Source: CBDDRG01 sp051306415 (GTDB lineage: Bacteria > Pseudomonadota > Gammaproteobacteria > Pseudomonadales > Porticoccaceae). From it: a stretch of 14,641 bases of DNA. The DNA is taken from contig JBPPNE010000033.1 of assembly GCA_051306415.1 (NCBI GenBank), positions 1-14,641 on the forward strand, read 5' to 3'. Within the stretch, counting starts at the first letter, position 1; every line of letters begins with the position of its first letter. The notes beneath the pieces are model-generated. The model had not been told where the DNA came from. It did not search any database and worked only from the letters and a program-made list of their open reading frames with translations. Position numbers and translations under genes: made by a program. Below, piece by piece: positions 1-6,784 of the stretch.

Positions 1-486
1 CACCTTGACTGGGCCAGCGACATTGACATCGCCCTGCTCCATCACCATTTTGACGCCAGGGTGGGCGGGATCGGTGGTGCGAAAAATCTGCTGGCATTCG
101 TGACTTTTGTCGATGCGATATTTTTCGGCAATCTCCAGGGTCCCCATGATTTCATCGGTTTCGCCATCGACGAGGGCTACCTGCGCGCCGATGGCGAGCC
201 GATCCGCCTCCGCCGCGCTGACCGACAGCGTGATCGGAATCGGCCAGAACAGGCCCGTTGACAGCGTCATCCGGTCACAGACACCGCGCCAGTCCGCTTC
301 GCCCATAAAGCCTTCGAGCGGCGTGAAGCCGCCGATGCCGAGCATGATCAGATCGCCCACCTCCCTCGATACCATCTTGATGCGGGGCAAGCCGGCGGCG
401 TGACGCAGTTCGAACGCAAGGGCCTCGCCCTCAAGCAACAAGGGCTTCAGAGTATCGCTGCCATGGGGCTTCACAAGTCCAATCAT
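1..486 (-). CDS. sat: Sulfate adenylyltransferase (ATP sulfurylase), homodimeric dissimilatory type, N-terminal part
   Basis: The minus strand is open from an ATG at 484-486 to the left edge, giving 162 codons without a stop. The protein begins MIGLVKPHGSDTLKPLLL and contains LGIGGFTPLEGFMG (about residues 51-64), RMTLSTGLFWPIPITL and, near the edge, IFRTTDPAHPGVK. This is the N-terminal PUA-like domain of the Sat/MET3-type ATP sulfurylase, as in sulfur-oxidising bacteria, and not the CysD/CysN type. Family members are about 400 residues, so roughly 60% is missing to the left, including the catalytic (H/T)xxH and QxRN motifs. The enzyme interconverts APS plus pyrophosphate with ATP plus sulfate; in sulfur oxidisers it runs towards ATP, working after APS reductase in the cytoplasm. 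It is transcribed away from degS. Assimilatory use cannot be excluded without seeing aprBA. Confidence 0.88.
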   Translation of the reverse strand, partial: MIGLVKPHGSDTLKPLLLEGEALAFELRHAAGLPRIKMVSREVGDLIMLGIGGFTPLEGFMGEADWRGVCDRMTLSTGLFWPIPITLSVSAAEADRLAIGAQVALVDGETDEIMGTLEIAEKYRIDKSHECQQIFRTTDPAHPGVKMVMEQGDVNVAGPVKV

Positions 487-533
487 TCGAAATATCCGCT
501 GCTGAGTCAGTGGTCAATGGGTCACCTGGGGAG

Positions 534-554
534 GATTGCACATCTGTCGCAATC
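534..554. promoter_or_regulatory. Inverted repeat GATTGC-N9-GCAATC upstream of sat
   Basis: GATTGC (534-539) and GCAATC (549-554) form a perfect 6-bp dyad with a 9-bp spacer, 47 bp before the sat ATG and about 125 bp before the degS start. The shape (ATTGC...GCAAT with outer T and A) resembles a LysR-type regulator site. No regulator gene is adjacent in the window, so the binding protein is unknown. Confidence 0.35.
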
Positions 555-613
555 AAACACAAGCGGCATCCAACGGTGAGAATGCTTACACTGGACGCGG
601 AGGATGCCCCCGG

Positions 614-640
614 TTCCGACAATTTGCTTTGTGCCATAAT
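614..640 (+). promoter_or_regulatory. Possible sigma-70 promoter for degS
   Basis: TTCCGA (614-619) and CATAAT (635-640) are separated by 15 bp, which is short for a sigma-70 promoter. They lie 38 bp before the degS start in the sat-degS gap. The -10 matches 5 of 6 consensus bases and the -35 is poor. Apart from this and the dyad, the 487-678 gap shows no clear structure. Confidence 0.25.
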
Positions 641-678
641 AACATTGATGTTTCCCTAATCTGCCACGGATCACCACC

Positions 679-1833
679 TTGCCCCTACTTCGCTATCTCG
701 GCTGGCCCACACTGGCTGGAATTCTCGCTGCGGCAGTGATCATCCTGTTATTTCCCGCAACACGAAAACAGGACGGTGGCGATCAAGTACCGATGACCGT
801 CGCCAACCCAGTGCCTGCCAGCGCCAAGGTTGATAAGCAACCCGCCTCCTACGCGCTGGCGGTGCGCAACGCAGCTCCAGCGGTGGTAAACATCTACACC
901 CGGAAAGCGCTGCCGCAGAAACATTCCCCCCTGCTCGACGACCCGTTTTTTCGGCGTTTTTTCGACAATAGCGCACCGCCGCGACAACAGCGCATGGAAT
1001 CCTCCCTGGGCTCAGGTGTCGTGATGAATACCGACGGCTTCATCCTGACCAACAATCATGTGGTGGCCGGCGCCGACGAAATCATCGCGCTACTGAACGA
1101 TGGTCGCGAAGCTGAAGCCAAAATGGTGGGCTCGGATCCCGAAACGGATCTCGCCGTGCTCAAAATCGATCTCGGCAATCTGCATCCGATTGCCGTCGGC
1201 AGACCGGAACGGGCGCAGGTGGGCGATATCGTCCTCGCCATCGGCAACCCCTTTGGCGTCGGCCAGTCCGTCTCCCAAGGCATCATCAGCGCAACCGGGC
1301 GCTACGGCTTCGGCCTCAGCACCTACGAAAACTTCCTGCAAACCGATGCCGCCATCAATCCCGGCAATTCAGGGGGAGCATTGATCGACACCGAAGGCCA
1401 ACTGCTCGGCATCAACTCGGCGACCCTCGATCAGAGCTCATCCATCGGCATCAGTTTCGCGATATCTGCCGACATCGCCGTCAAGGTGCTGGCGGAAATC
1501 GTCGCGCACGGCCATGTCACGCGCGGCTGGCTGGGCGTCGACACCCAGCAGATATCCCCGGAAATTGCCGCGAAACTCGGCATTCAACCGCCCGCCGCGC
1601 TGTTGATCACCAACGTCTACGTGGATAGCCCGGCGCACCAGGCTGGATTACAGCCGGGCGACGTCATCACCAGCATCAACGGCCAGGTCGTCGGTGACGG
1701 TTCGCGCGAGATGCGGGCAATCGCCGATCTGAAACCCGGCGATCCGATCAGCCTCAGTCTGATCCGCCATGATCGCAAACTGACCATCGATACGGTGGCG
1801 GGCGCCCGTCCGCCGGCGAGCCTGGTTAACTGA
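679..1833 (+). CDS. degS: Membrane-anchored periplasmic serine protease DegS/AlgW (HtrA family, one PDZ domain)
   Basis: This 384-residue protein has one N-terminal hydrophobic segment (about residues 9-26), then a trypsin-like HtrA domain and a single PDZ domain (about 283-375). The catalytic triad is visible as His127 (TNNHVV), Asp157 (TDLAVLKI) and Ser231 (PGNSGGAL). One PDZ plus an uncleaved anchor points to the DegS/AlgW branch and not to DegP/MucD, which have two PDZ domains. In that branch the protease senses misfolded outer-membrane proteins through the PDZ domain and makes the first cut in the anti-sigma factor RseA/MucA, releasing sigma-E. The start is a TTG at 679; an in-frame TGA at 646-648 limits any extension and no ATG lies between. 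The Shine-Dalgarno is poor. It sits next to hisC as algW does in Pseudomonas, here convergently with an 8-bp overlap. No rseA or rpoE lies in the window. Confidence 0.9.
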   Translation: MPLLRYLGWPTLAGILAAAVIILLFPATRKQDGGDQVPMTVANPVPASAKVDKQPASYALAVRNAAPAVVNIYTRKALPQKHSPLLDDPFFRRFFDNSAPPRQQRMESSLGSGVVMNTDGFILTNNHVVAGADEIIALLNDGREAEAKMVGSDPETDLAVLKIDLGNLHPIAVGRPERAQVGDIVLAIGNPFGVGQSVSQGIISATGRYGFGLSTYENFLQTDAAINPGNSGGALIDTEGQLLGINSATLDQSSSIGISFAISADIAVKVLAEIVAHGHVTRGWLGVDTQQISPEIAAKLGIQPPAALLITNVYVDSPAHQAGLQPGDVITSINGQVVGDGSREMRAIADLKPGDPISLSLIRHDRKLTIDTVAGARPPASLVN

Positions 1834-1837
1834 CCAG
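1822..1837. other. Convergent degS/hisC end overlap with small dyad
   Basis: The degS stop (TGA 1831-1833) and the hisC stop (TAA, minus strand, 1826-1828) lie within eight bases, so the genes overlap tail to tail. CTGGT (1822-1826) and ACCAG (1833-1837) form a 5-bp dyad around a 6-base loop. There is no T-tract on either side, so a classical intrinsic terminator is not supported. Confidence 0.5.
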
Positions 1838-2887
1838 CTCGGCGAGCGCCGCCAACAAGCTGTCGTGTTGCTGCGGCGATCCGATGGTGATGCGCAGAAA
1901 CTGATCGATGCGCGGCTTGGCGAAATGACGGACGATGATACCGCGCGCCCGCAAATCGGCGGCGAGAGTCGCGCCATCGTGTTGCGGGTGGCGGGCGAAC
2001 ACGAAATTCGCCGCCGACGGCACTACCGCAAAACCCAGCGCCGCTAACCCCCTAGCCAAGACTTCGCGATCCCGCACGATGGTTTCGCAGGTGCGCTCGA
2101 AATACGCCCGATCCGCCATTGCCGCCGCACCGCCCGCAATGGCGAGGCGACCCAGAGGGTAGGAGTTAAAGCTGTTCTTGACCCGCTCCAGGCCTTCGAT
2201 GAGCTCCGGGCTGCCGATGGCGAAACCAACCCGCAGACCGGCGAGCGCCCGGGATTTTGACAGCGTCTGGATCACCAGCAGCTGGGGATGGCGCGCCACC
2301 AGTGGAATCGCGCTCTCACCGCCGAAATCGACATAGGCTTCGTCCACGACGACAACGGATTCGGTGTTGTGCGTTAGCAGGCGTTCAATGCGGTCGACAC
2401 CCAGCAGGCGTCCAGTGGGCGCATTGGGATTGGCCAGGATGATACCGCCGTTAACCTGATAGTAATCCTCCACGCGAAGGCTGAAATCATCGGCAAGGGG
2501 CACGCTGCGATAGGTGATGTCGTACAGGTCGCAGTAGACGGGATAAAAACTGTAGGTGATGTCGGCGAACAGCACCGGCTCGGCCTGGCGGAACAGGCCG
2601 TTGAAGGTGTGGGCCAATACTTCGTCGGAGCCGTTGCCGACAAAAATGTGGTCGAGTGGCACCCGATAATAGTCGGCGATGGCAGCCTTGAGCGGATCGG
2701 CGTTGGGCGGCGGATAAAGGCGCAGCTCTTCACCCGCGGCCGCGCGAATCGCCTCAAGCACGCGCGGCGACGGTGGGTAGGGGTTTTCGTTGGTGTTGAG
2801 CTTGACTTGAAGGTTTGCCGTGGATTGTTCTCCCGGCACATAAGGCACCAGGCTATCGACAAACTCGCTCCAATACTTGCTACCCAT
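1826..2887 (-). CDS. hisC: Histidinol-phosphate aminotransferase
   Basis: A 353-residue class I/II PLP aminotransferase of normal HisC length. Visible motifs are NTNENPYPPSP (31-41), the phosphate-loop region VGNGSDE (83-89), NPNAPTGR (153-160), VVDEAYVDF (180-188) and the PLP-lysine segment TLSKSRALAGLRVGFA, with Lys211 as the Schiff-base residue. It converts imidazole-acetol phosphate and glutamate to L-histidinol phosphate and 2-oxoglutarate in the cytoplasm. It lies three bases after hisD, at the end of the ibaG-murA-hisG-hisD-hisC string, so its translation is probably coupled to hisD. HisC proteins often also accept aromatic keto acids; the sequence alone does not settle this. No other his genes (hisB, hisHAF, hisIE) lie in the window. 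Confidence 0.93.
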   Translation of the reverse strand: MGSKYWSEFVDSLVPYVPGEQSTANLQVKLNTNENPYPPSPRVLEAIRAAAGEELRLYPPPNADPLKAAIADYYRVPLDHIFVGNGSDEVLAHTFNGLFRQAEPVLFADITYSFYPVYCDLYDITYRSVPLADDFSLRVEDYYQVNGGIILANPNAPTGRLLGVDRIERLLTHNTESVVVVDEAYVDFGGESAIPLVARHPQLLVIQTLSKSRALAGLRVGFAIGSPELIEGLERVKNSFNSYPLGRLAIAGGAAAMADRAYFERTCETIVRDREVLARGLAALGFAVVPSAANFVFARHPQHDGATLAADLRARGIIVRHFAKPRIDQFLRITIGSPQQHDSLLAALAELVS

Positions 2888-2890
2888 GGC

Positions 2891-4198
2891 TCAATCCACT
2901 ACCCGATAGTCGGCGGAACGCGCATGCGCGGTTAGCGATTCCCCTCTCGCCAAGGCTGCCGCGGTTCGCGCCAGCGCCGACGCGCCCGCCGGCGAACACC
3001 CGATGACCGACGTGCGCTTTTGAAAATCGTAGACGCCAAGGGGTGAGGAAAATCGCGCGGTGGCGGACGTTGGCAAGACGTGATTGGGGCCTGCGCAATA
3101 GTCGCCCAACGCCTCCGGAGTGTGGCGGCCCAGAAAGACCGCACCGGCGTGACGGATGTGCGGCAACCATTGTTCAGCGTCGGCAACCGACAATTCCAGA
3201 TGCTCGGGGGCGATGCGGTTGGCGATCGCCATCGCCGTGTCGAGACTATCCACCTTGATCAAGGCGCCCCGCCGGCGCAGTGACACCCGAATAATTGCCG
3301 CCCGTTCCAGCGTCGGCAACAGCCGCTCCATGCTGTCCTCGACCCGGCGCAGAAAATCGCCATCGGGACTCATCAAGATGGCTTGAGCATCCTCATCGTG
3401 CTCGGCCTGGGAAAACAGATCCATCGCGATCCAGTCCGCATCGGTGCCGCCATCGCAGATCACCAGAATTTCGGACGGTCCTGCGACCATATCGAGACCA
3501 ACCTGGCCAAATACCGCGCGCTTGGCCGCGGCGACATAGCTGTTGCCCGGACCGACGATCTTGTCGACGCGCGGAACCGTTTCTGTGCCATAGGCCAGCG
3601 CCGCGATGGCCTGGGCGCCGCCAAGGGTAAACACTCGATCCACTCCGGCAATCGCCGCCGCCGCCAGCACCAGCGGATTCAGCTCGCCGTCCGGCGCGGG
3701 TACCATCATGACGATCTCACCGACGCCGGCGACGCGGGCCGGAATCGCGTTCATCAGCACGGAGGACGGATAGCTGGCTTTACCGCCAGGGACATAGATG
3801 CCGACGCGGTCAAGCGCGGTTATCTGCTGGCCGAGGACGGTGCCATCGGTCTCCCGGTAGTGCCAGGACGATTGTTTCTGGTGTTGGTGGTAGTCGCGGA
3901 TGCGCTGGGCGGCATGGTTCAGCGCATCGCGCGCCGATGGCACCAGGCCCGCCAGGGCAAGATCCCACTGCGCCGCGGGGATTTCCAATGCCGATACGGC
4001 GGTCACCTGGCGGCGATCCAAACGATTGGTGAGTTCAAGCAGGGCGGCGTCACCGCCGCTGCGCACCTGCGCCAGGATCTCGGCGACCGCCGCCGTGACC
4101 GCGGCGTCGGCCGCGCTATCCCAAGTCAGCAACTGGTCGAGATGTGACTCGAAGTCGCTCTGCCCGGCATCGAGGTGAGCCAGCCCGAGAATGCTCAT
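2891..4198 (-). CDS. hisD: Histidinol dehydrogenase
   Basis: A 435-residue HisD of usual length. It catalyses the two NAD-dependent oxidations of L-histidinol to L-histidine, with bound zinc. The zinc ligands can be placed by analogy with E. coli HisD: Gln264 and His267 in FSQAEHDEDAQA, Asp366 in GDYCAGPNHVLPT and His425 in SLTAHARSA. The catalytic Glu332-His333 pair is in APEHLE. The NAD-binding region includes GIYVPGGKASYPSS (133-146) and KIVGPGNSYVAAAKR (213-227). Its ATG overlaps the hisG stop in an ATGA arrangement (4195-4198), and hisC follows after three bases, so hisG-hisD-hisC behave as one translationally coupled block. No residue expected for function is missing. Confidence 0.95.
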   Translation of the reverse strand: MSILGLAHLDAGQSDFESHLDQLLTWDSAADAAVTAAVAEILAQVRSGGDAALLELTNRLDRRQVTAVSALEIPAAQWDLALAGLVPSARDALNHAAQRIRDYHQHQKQSSWHYRETDGTVLGQQITALDRVGIYVPGGKASYPSSVLMNAIPARVAGVGEIVMMVPAPDGELNPLVLAAAAIAGVDRVFTLGGAQAIAALAYGTETVPRVDKIVGPGNSYVAAAKRAVFGQVGLDMVAGPSEILVICDGGTDADWIAMDLFSQAEHDEDAQAILMSPDGDFLRRVEDSMERLLPTLERAAIIRVSLRRRGALIKVDSLDTAMAIANRIAPEHLELSVADAEQWLPHIRHAGAVFLGRHTPEALGDYCAGPNHVLPTSATARFSSPLGVYDFQKRTSVIGCSPAGASALARTAAALARGESLTAHARSADYRVVD

Positions 4199-4872
4199 TC
4201 TCGACCTGCCCCGGCGACTCCCGTCAGGCTGGCGAGAGCAGCCACCGCCACCCGCAACTCGGCCAACAGCGGCTGAATGAACGGATGCTTGATCTTCATC
4301 GCGCCCTTGTTGACGATCAGGCGCGAGCTGATATGGGCAATAGTTTCCCGCGTTTCCAGACCATTTGCCCGCAACGTGTTGCCGGTATCGACGATATCGA
4401 CAATTTCGTCAGCCAGCCCCAGCAACGGCGCCAGCTCCATCGCGCCGTACAACTTGATGATGTCCGCCTGCCGCCCCTGTTCGGCGTAGTGACGGCGCGC
4501 GATGTTGACGTATTTGGTAGCGACCCTGATGCGACCGGCCTTGGTTACCGCCCCGGTGACGCCCGCGGTCATCAGCCGGCAACGCGCGATGCCCAGATCC
4601 AGCGGTTCGTAGAAACCGTCACCGCCGTGTTCCAGCAGGGTGTCCTTGCCAGCAACGCCGATGTCGGCAATGCCGAACTGAACATAGGTGGGCACATCGG
4701 AACCCCGCAACACCAGCAGCCGAACAGCGTCCCGATTGGTGTCAAACAGAAGTTTGCGGCTGCTCGCAATAGACTCGCTGGGCTCGATACCGGCCCGCGC
4801 CAACAGCGGCAGGATCTCGGCGAGGATGCGCCCCTTGGTGAGGGCAATGGTGATCTGCTTGTTCATCGGCAC
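4195..4872 (-). CDS. hisG: ATP phosphoribosyltransferase catalytic subunit, short form
   Basis: A 225-residue HisG that makes phosphoribosyl-ATP from ATP and PRPP, the first and feedback-controlled step of histidine synthesis. Recognisable parts are the N-terminal ITIALTKGRILAEILPLL, the FGIADIGVAGKDTL segment (66-79) and the PRPP-binding loop EIVDIVDTGNTLRANGL (156-172). The protein ends soon after the catalytic domain and has no C-terminal ACT-like regulatory domain, so it is the short form that needs the HisRS-like partner HisZ; hisZ is not in the window. The start given is GTG at 4870-4872; an ATG two codons later (4864-4866, MNKQITIAL) is equally plausible and may be the real one. No strong Shine-Dalgarno is present. 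murA lies 34 bases upstream and hisD overlaps by four bases. Confidence 0.93.
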   Translation of the reverse strand: MPMNKQITIALTKGRILAEILPLLARAGIEPSESIASSRKLLFDTNRDAVRLLVLRGSDVPTYVQFGIADIGVAGKDTLLEHGGDGFYEPLDLGIARCRLMTAGVTGAVTKAGRIRVATKYVNIARRHYAEQGRQADIIKLYGAMELAPLLGLADEIVDIVDTGNTLRANGLETRETIAHISSRLIVNKGAMKIKHPFIQPLLAELRVAVAALASLTGVAGAGRE

Positions 4873-4875
4873 AGT

Positions 4876-4895
4876 TGTCGCTATCTGTCGCTATC
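4876..4895. repeat. Two perfect tandem copies of a 10-bp unit before hisG
   Basis: TGTCGCTATC occurs twice head to tail (4876-4885 and 4886-4895) in the 34-bp murA-hisG gap. On the mRNA strand this reads GATAGCGACA twice, immediately before the hisG start. It occupies the place where a Shine-Dalgarno would be. Confidence 0.6.
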
Positions 4896-4906
4896 GGCAA
4901 TCCCGC

Positions 4907-6169
4907 TCAGTTGGGAACACGGCGGATATTCGCCCCCAGTTGCTGCAATTTTTCCTCGATGCACTCATAGCCGCGGTCGATATGATAGATCCGGTCCACG
5001 ATGGTTTCGCCTTCAGCCACCAACCCCGCGATGACCAGACTGGCGGAGGCGCGCAGATCGGACGCCATCACCGGGGCGGCCTTGAGTCGCTCGACGCCGG
5101 TAACAATGGCCGTATTGCCCTCGACGCTGATCTGGGCGCCCATGCGGTTCAGCTCGTGGGTCTGAATCAGCCGATTTTCGAAAATGGTTTCGGTGATCGT
5201 GCCGACGCCCTCGGCAACCGCATTGACAGCGGTCAACTGGGCCTGCATATCGGTGGGGAATGCCGGATAGGGCGCGGTGCGCAAGTGTACCGCCTTGGGC
5301 CGACGGCCGTGCATATCCATCTGAATCCAGTCGACGCCGGTGACGATGTCGGCGCCAGCCTCGCGCAACTTGAGTAACACCGCCTCCAGCAGATGGGGGT
5401 TGGTATCCTTCAGCTTGATGCGTCCGCGGGTGGCGGCGCAGGCCGCCAGATAGGTTCCCGTCTCGATCCGATCCGGCATGATCCGGTAGCTGCCACCCCC
5501 GAGACGGGCAACCCCATTGACCACGATAGTGTCGGTACCCGCACCCTGAATATCGCCACCCAGCACATTGATGCAGTTGGCGAGATCGACCACCTCTGGC
5601 TCGCGAGCGGCGTTTTCGATCACCGTCTGGCCGTCAGCCAGGGCCGCCGCCATCATCAGATTTTCGCAGCCACCCACGGTGACCATGTCCATCAGAATAT
5701 GCGCGCCGCGCAATCGCCCGCGACTGTGCGCCTTGATATAGCCACCCTCGATTTCGATTTCGGCACCCATCATTTCGAGACCGCGAAGGTGTTGGTCAAC
5801 CGGTCGACTGCCAATGGCGCAGCCACCGGGGAAAGATACCTTGGCATCACCGTAGCGTGCCAGCAGCGGGCCCAGCACCAGGATCGACGCCCGCATGGTC
5901 TTAACCAGATCATAAGGCGCGCTGCGACTGCTAAGCGTGCGGGTATCGACTTCCACCTGCATCCGTTCATCGAGTATGACCGAAACGCCCATACAGCCCA
6001 GCAGTTCGATCATGGTGGTGATATCGTGCAGATGCGGGATATTGGAAATAATCACCGGGCCATCCGCGAGCAGCGTTGCCGCGAGAATCGGCAAGGCGGC
6101 GTTTTTGGCGCCGGAAATGCGTATCTCGCCGGAAAGGGCGGTTCCGCCCCTGATCAGGAGTTTGTCCAT
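4907..6169 (-). CDS. murA: UDP-N-acetylglucosamine 1-carboxyvinyltransferase
   Basis: A 420-residue MurA, matching the family length, which transfers enolpyruvate from PEP to UDP-GlcNAc as the first committed step of peptidoglycan synthesis in the cytoplasm. The N-terminal GEIRISGAKNAALPILAATLL carries the conserved Lys22-Asn23. The catalytic loop FPGGCAIGSRPVDQHL has Cys117, the residue alkylated by fosfomycin, so the enzyme is predicted to be of the sensitive Cys type. The general acid/base aspartate is in FPTDMQAQL (Asp307). The start is supported by an AAGG-like ribosome site eight bases upstream. The gene follows ibaG (69-bp gap) and precedes hisG (34-bp gap) on the same strand, the order I recall for Pseudomonas. 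Confidence 0.96.
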   Translation of the reverse strand: MDKLLIRGGTALSGEIRISGAKNAALPILAATLLADGPVIISNIPHLHDITTMIELLGCMGVSVILDERMQVEVDTRTLSSRSAPYDLVKTMRASILVLGPLLARYGDAKVSFPGGCAIGSRPVDQHLRGLEMMGAEIEIEGGYIKAHSRGRLRGAHILMDMVTVGGCENLMMAAALADGQTVIENAAREPEVVDLANCINVLGGDIQGAGTDTIVVNGVARLGGGSYRIMPDRIETGTYLAACAATRGRIKLKDTNPHLLEAVLLKLREAGADIVTGVDWIQMDMHGRRPKAVHLRTAPYPAFPTDMQAQLTAVNAVAEGVGTITETIFENRLIQTHELNRMGAQISVEGNTAIVTGVERLKAAPVMASDLRASASLVIAGLVAEGETIVDRIYHIDRGYECIEEKLQQLGANIRRVPN

Positions 6170-6238
6170 TTGTCGGCCTTGTCGGTGTCGGCGCGCCAGC
6201 GAAATCCGGCGGCGGTTGCAGAGGTTGCTCTTGGGCGC

Positions 6239-6475
6239 CTATCGAGTCCGCCATTCATCCGTCGTGTAGAGCTTCATGTTCACCGCATGCAGGGTGCCGG
6301 AGGCAATGTGTTCCTTGAGGACAGCGTAAACCCGTTGCTGCCGCTGGACTGCGCGTTGGCCGGCAAAGATGTCGCCAATCACGACGATATCGTAGTGGTT
6401 CCCCTGGCCGTCAACGTGAACCTCGCAGTCACCGAGACCGAGGGTCAGCAACGCTTTTACATCTTCAGGATCCAT
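6239..6475 (-). CDS. ibaG: BolA-family protein IbaG
   Basis: A 78-residue BolA/IbaG protein. The class-II KH-like fold is suggested by LGDCEVHVDGQGNHYDIVVIGDIFAG and the C-terminal TLHAVNMKLYTTDEW. His63 matches the invariant BolA histidine used with monothiol glutaredoxins to hold a [2Fe-2S] cluster, and Cys17 and His27 are further candidate ligands. The family is linked to iron-sulfur and acid-stress physiology. It is the first gene of the minus-strand group and in many gammaproteobacteria directly precedes murA, as here. A weak ribosome site (GGCGGA) precedes the ATG. It diverges from kdsD, and no mla genes lie upstream. Confidence 0.9.
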   Translation of the reverse strand: MDPEDVKALLTLGLGDCEVHVDGQGNHYDIVVIGDIFAGQRAVQRQQRVYAVLKEHIASGTLHAVNMKLYTTDEWRTR

Positions 6476-6487
6476 GGTTTCCGCCTG

Positions 6488-6517
6488 GGTTGGAGAGCCA
6501 AACGCTCTGGTTGGAGA
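6488..6517. repeat. Direct repeat GGTTGGAGA spaced by 12 bp in the ibaG leader
   Basis: GGTTGGAGA occurs at 6488-6496 and 6509-6517, a 21-bp period equal to two helical turns. In ibaG mRNA it reads TCTCCAACC twice, just before the ribosome site. Between the copies AGAGC...GCTCT could form a 5-bp hairpin. Confidence 0.5.
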
Positions 6518-6526
6518 TTAACAGGG

Positions 6527-6541
6527 AGTCAACATTTGACT
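6527..6541. promoter_or_regulatory. 15-bp palindrome AGTCAACATTTGACT, candidate operator
   Basis: The arms AGTCAA and TTGACT are perfect inverted repeats around a 3-base centre. The element is 52-66 bases upstream of the ibaG start and downstream of its predicted promoter. It could be an operator or an RNA hairpin. I do not recognise a regulator for it. Confidence 0.4.
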
Positions 6542-6616
6542 TGCCGGTGCCACCGGACACCAACACCACAACCACCGCCGTCCCGCGTTGTCGAGCGGCA
6601 CGATAATTACCCCATT

Positions 6617-6625
6617 ACTATACCA
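6617..6625 (-). promoter_or_regulatory. Extended -10 promoter for ibaG-murA-hisGDC
   Basis: Read on the minus strand the bases are TGGTATAGT: the TG of an extended -10 followed by TATAGT (5 of 6 consensus). No good -35 hexamer is seen 16-18 bp upstream, which extended -10 promoters tolerate. Transcription would start near 6610, giving a leader of about 135 bases before the ibaG ATG. Confidence 0.45.
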
Positions 6626-6695
6626 CTGCCCGCTTCGTTGCGGACAGCCACGGCCCACATGATCACCCAGCACTGGCCATCATCCGACGGCAGAC

Positions 6696-6704
6696 TGCTA
6701 TAAT
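6696..6704 (+). promoter_or_regulatory. Extended -10 promoter for kdsD-kdsC-lptCAB
   Basis: TGCTATAAT contains a perfect consensus -10 (TATAAT, 6699-6704) preceded by the TG of an extended -10. The -35 region (CTGGCC and neighbours around 6673-6679) is weak and off-spacing. Predicted transcription starts near 6711, leaving a leader of about 112 bases before kdsD. Confidence 0.6.
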
Positions 6705-6756
6705 GGCGCCGCGCTTTTTGCCGGTGGACGCGAGATCATCGACCGGCCAACTTTAG

Positions 6757-6784
6757 CGGTACACCGACAGCGATACACCGACCT
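6757..6784. repeat. Imperfect 14-bp tandem repeat in the kdsD leader
   Basis: GCGGTACACCGACA (6757-6770) is followed directly by GCGATACACCGACC (6771-6784), matching at 12 of 14 positions. It lies between the predicted kdsD promoter and the kdsD start. Its function is unknown. Confidence 0.45.

Noticed and set aside
3383..4147. 254-codon open frame on the plus strand
   Set aside because: Antisense to hisD, low-complexity composition and no domain; explained by GC-rich codon bias.
4144..5034. 296-codon open frame on the plus strand
   Set aside because: Antisense to hisG and the end of murA with no ribosome site or recognisable motif.
5393..6703. 436-codon open frame on the plus strand
   Set aside because: It lies antisense to murA and ibaG, whose products are unmistakable; its predicted protein is His/Arg/Gly-rich without any recognisable domain, as expected for a shadow frame in GC-rich coding DNA.
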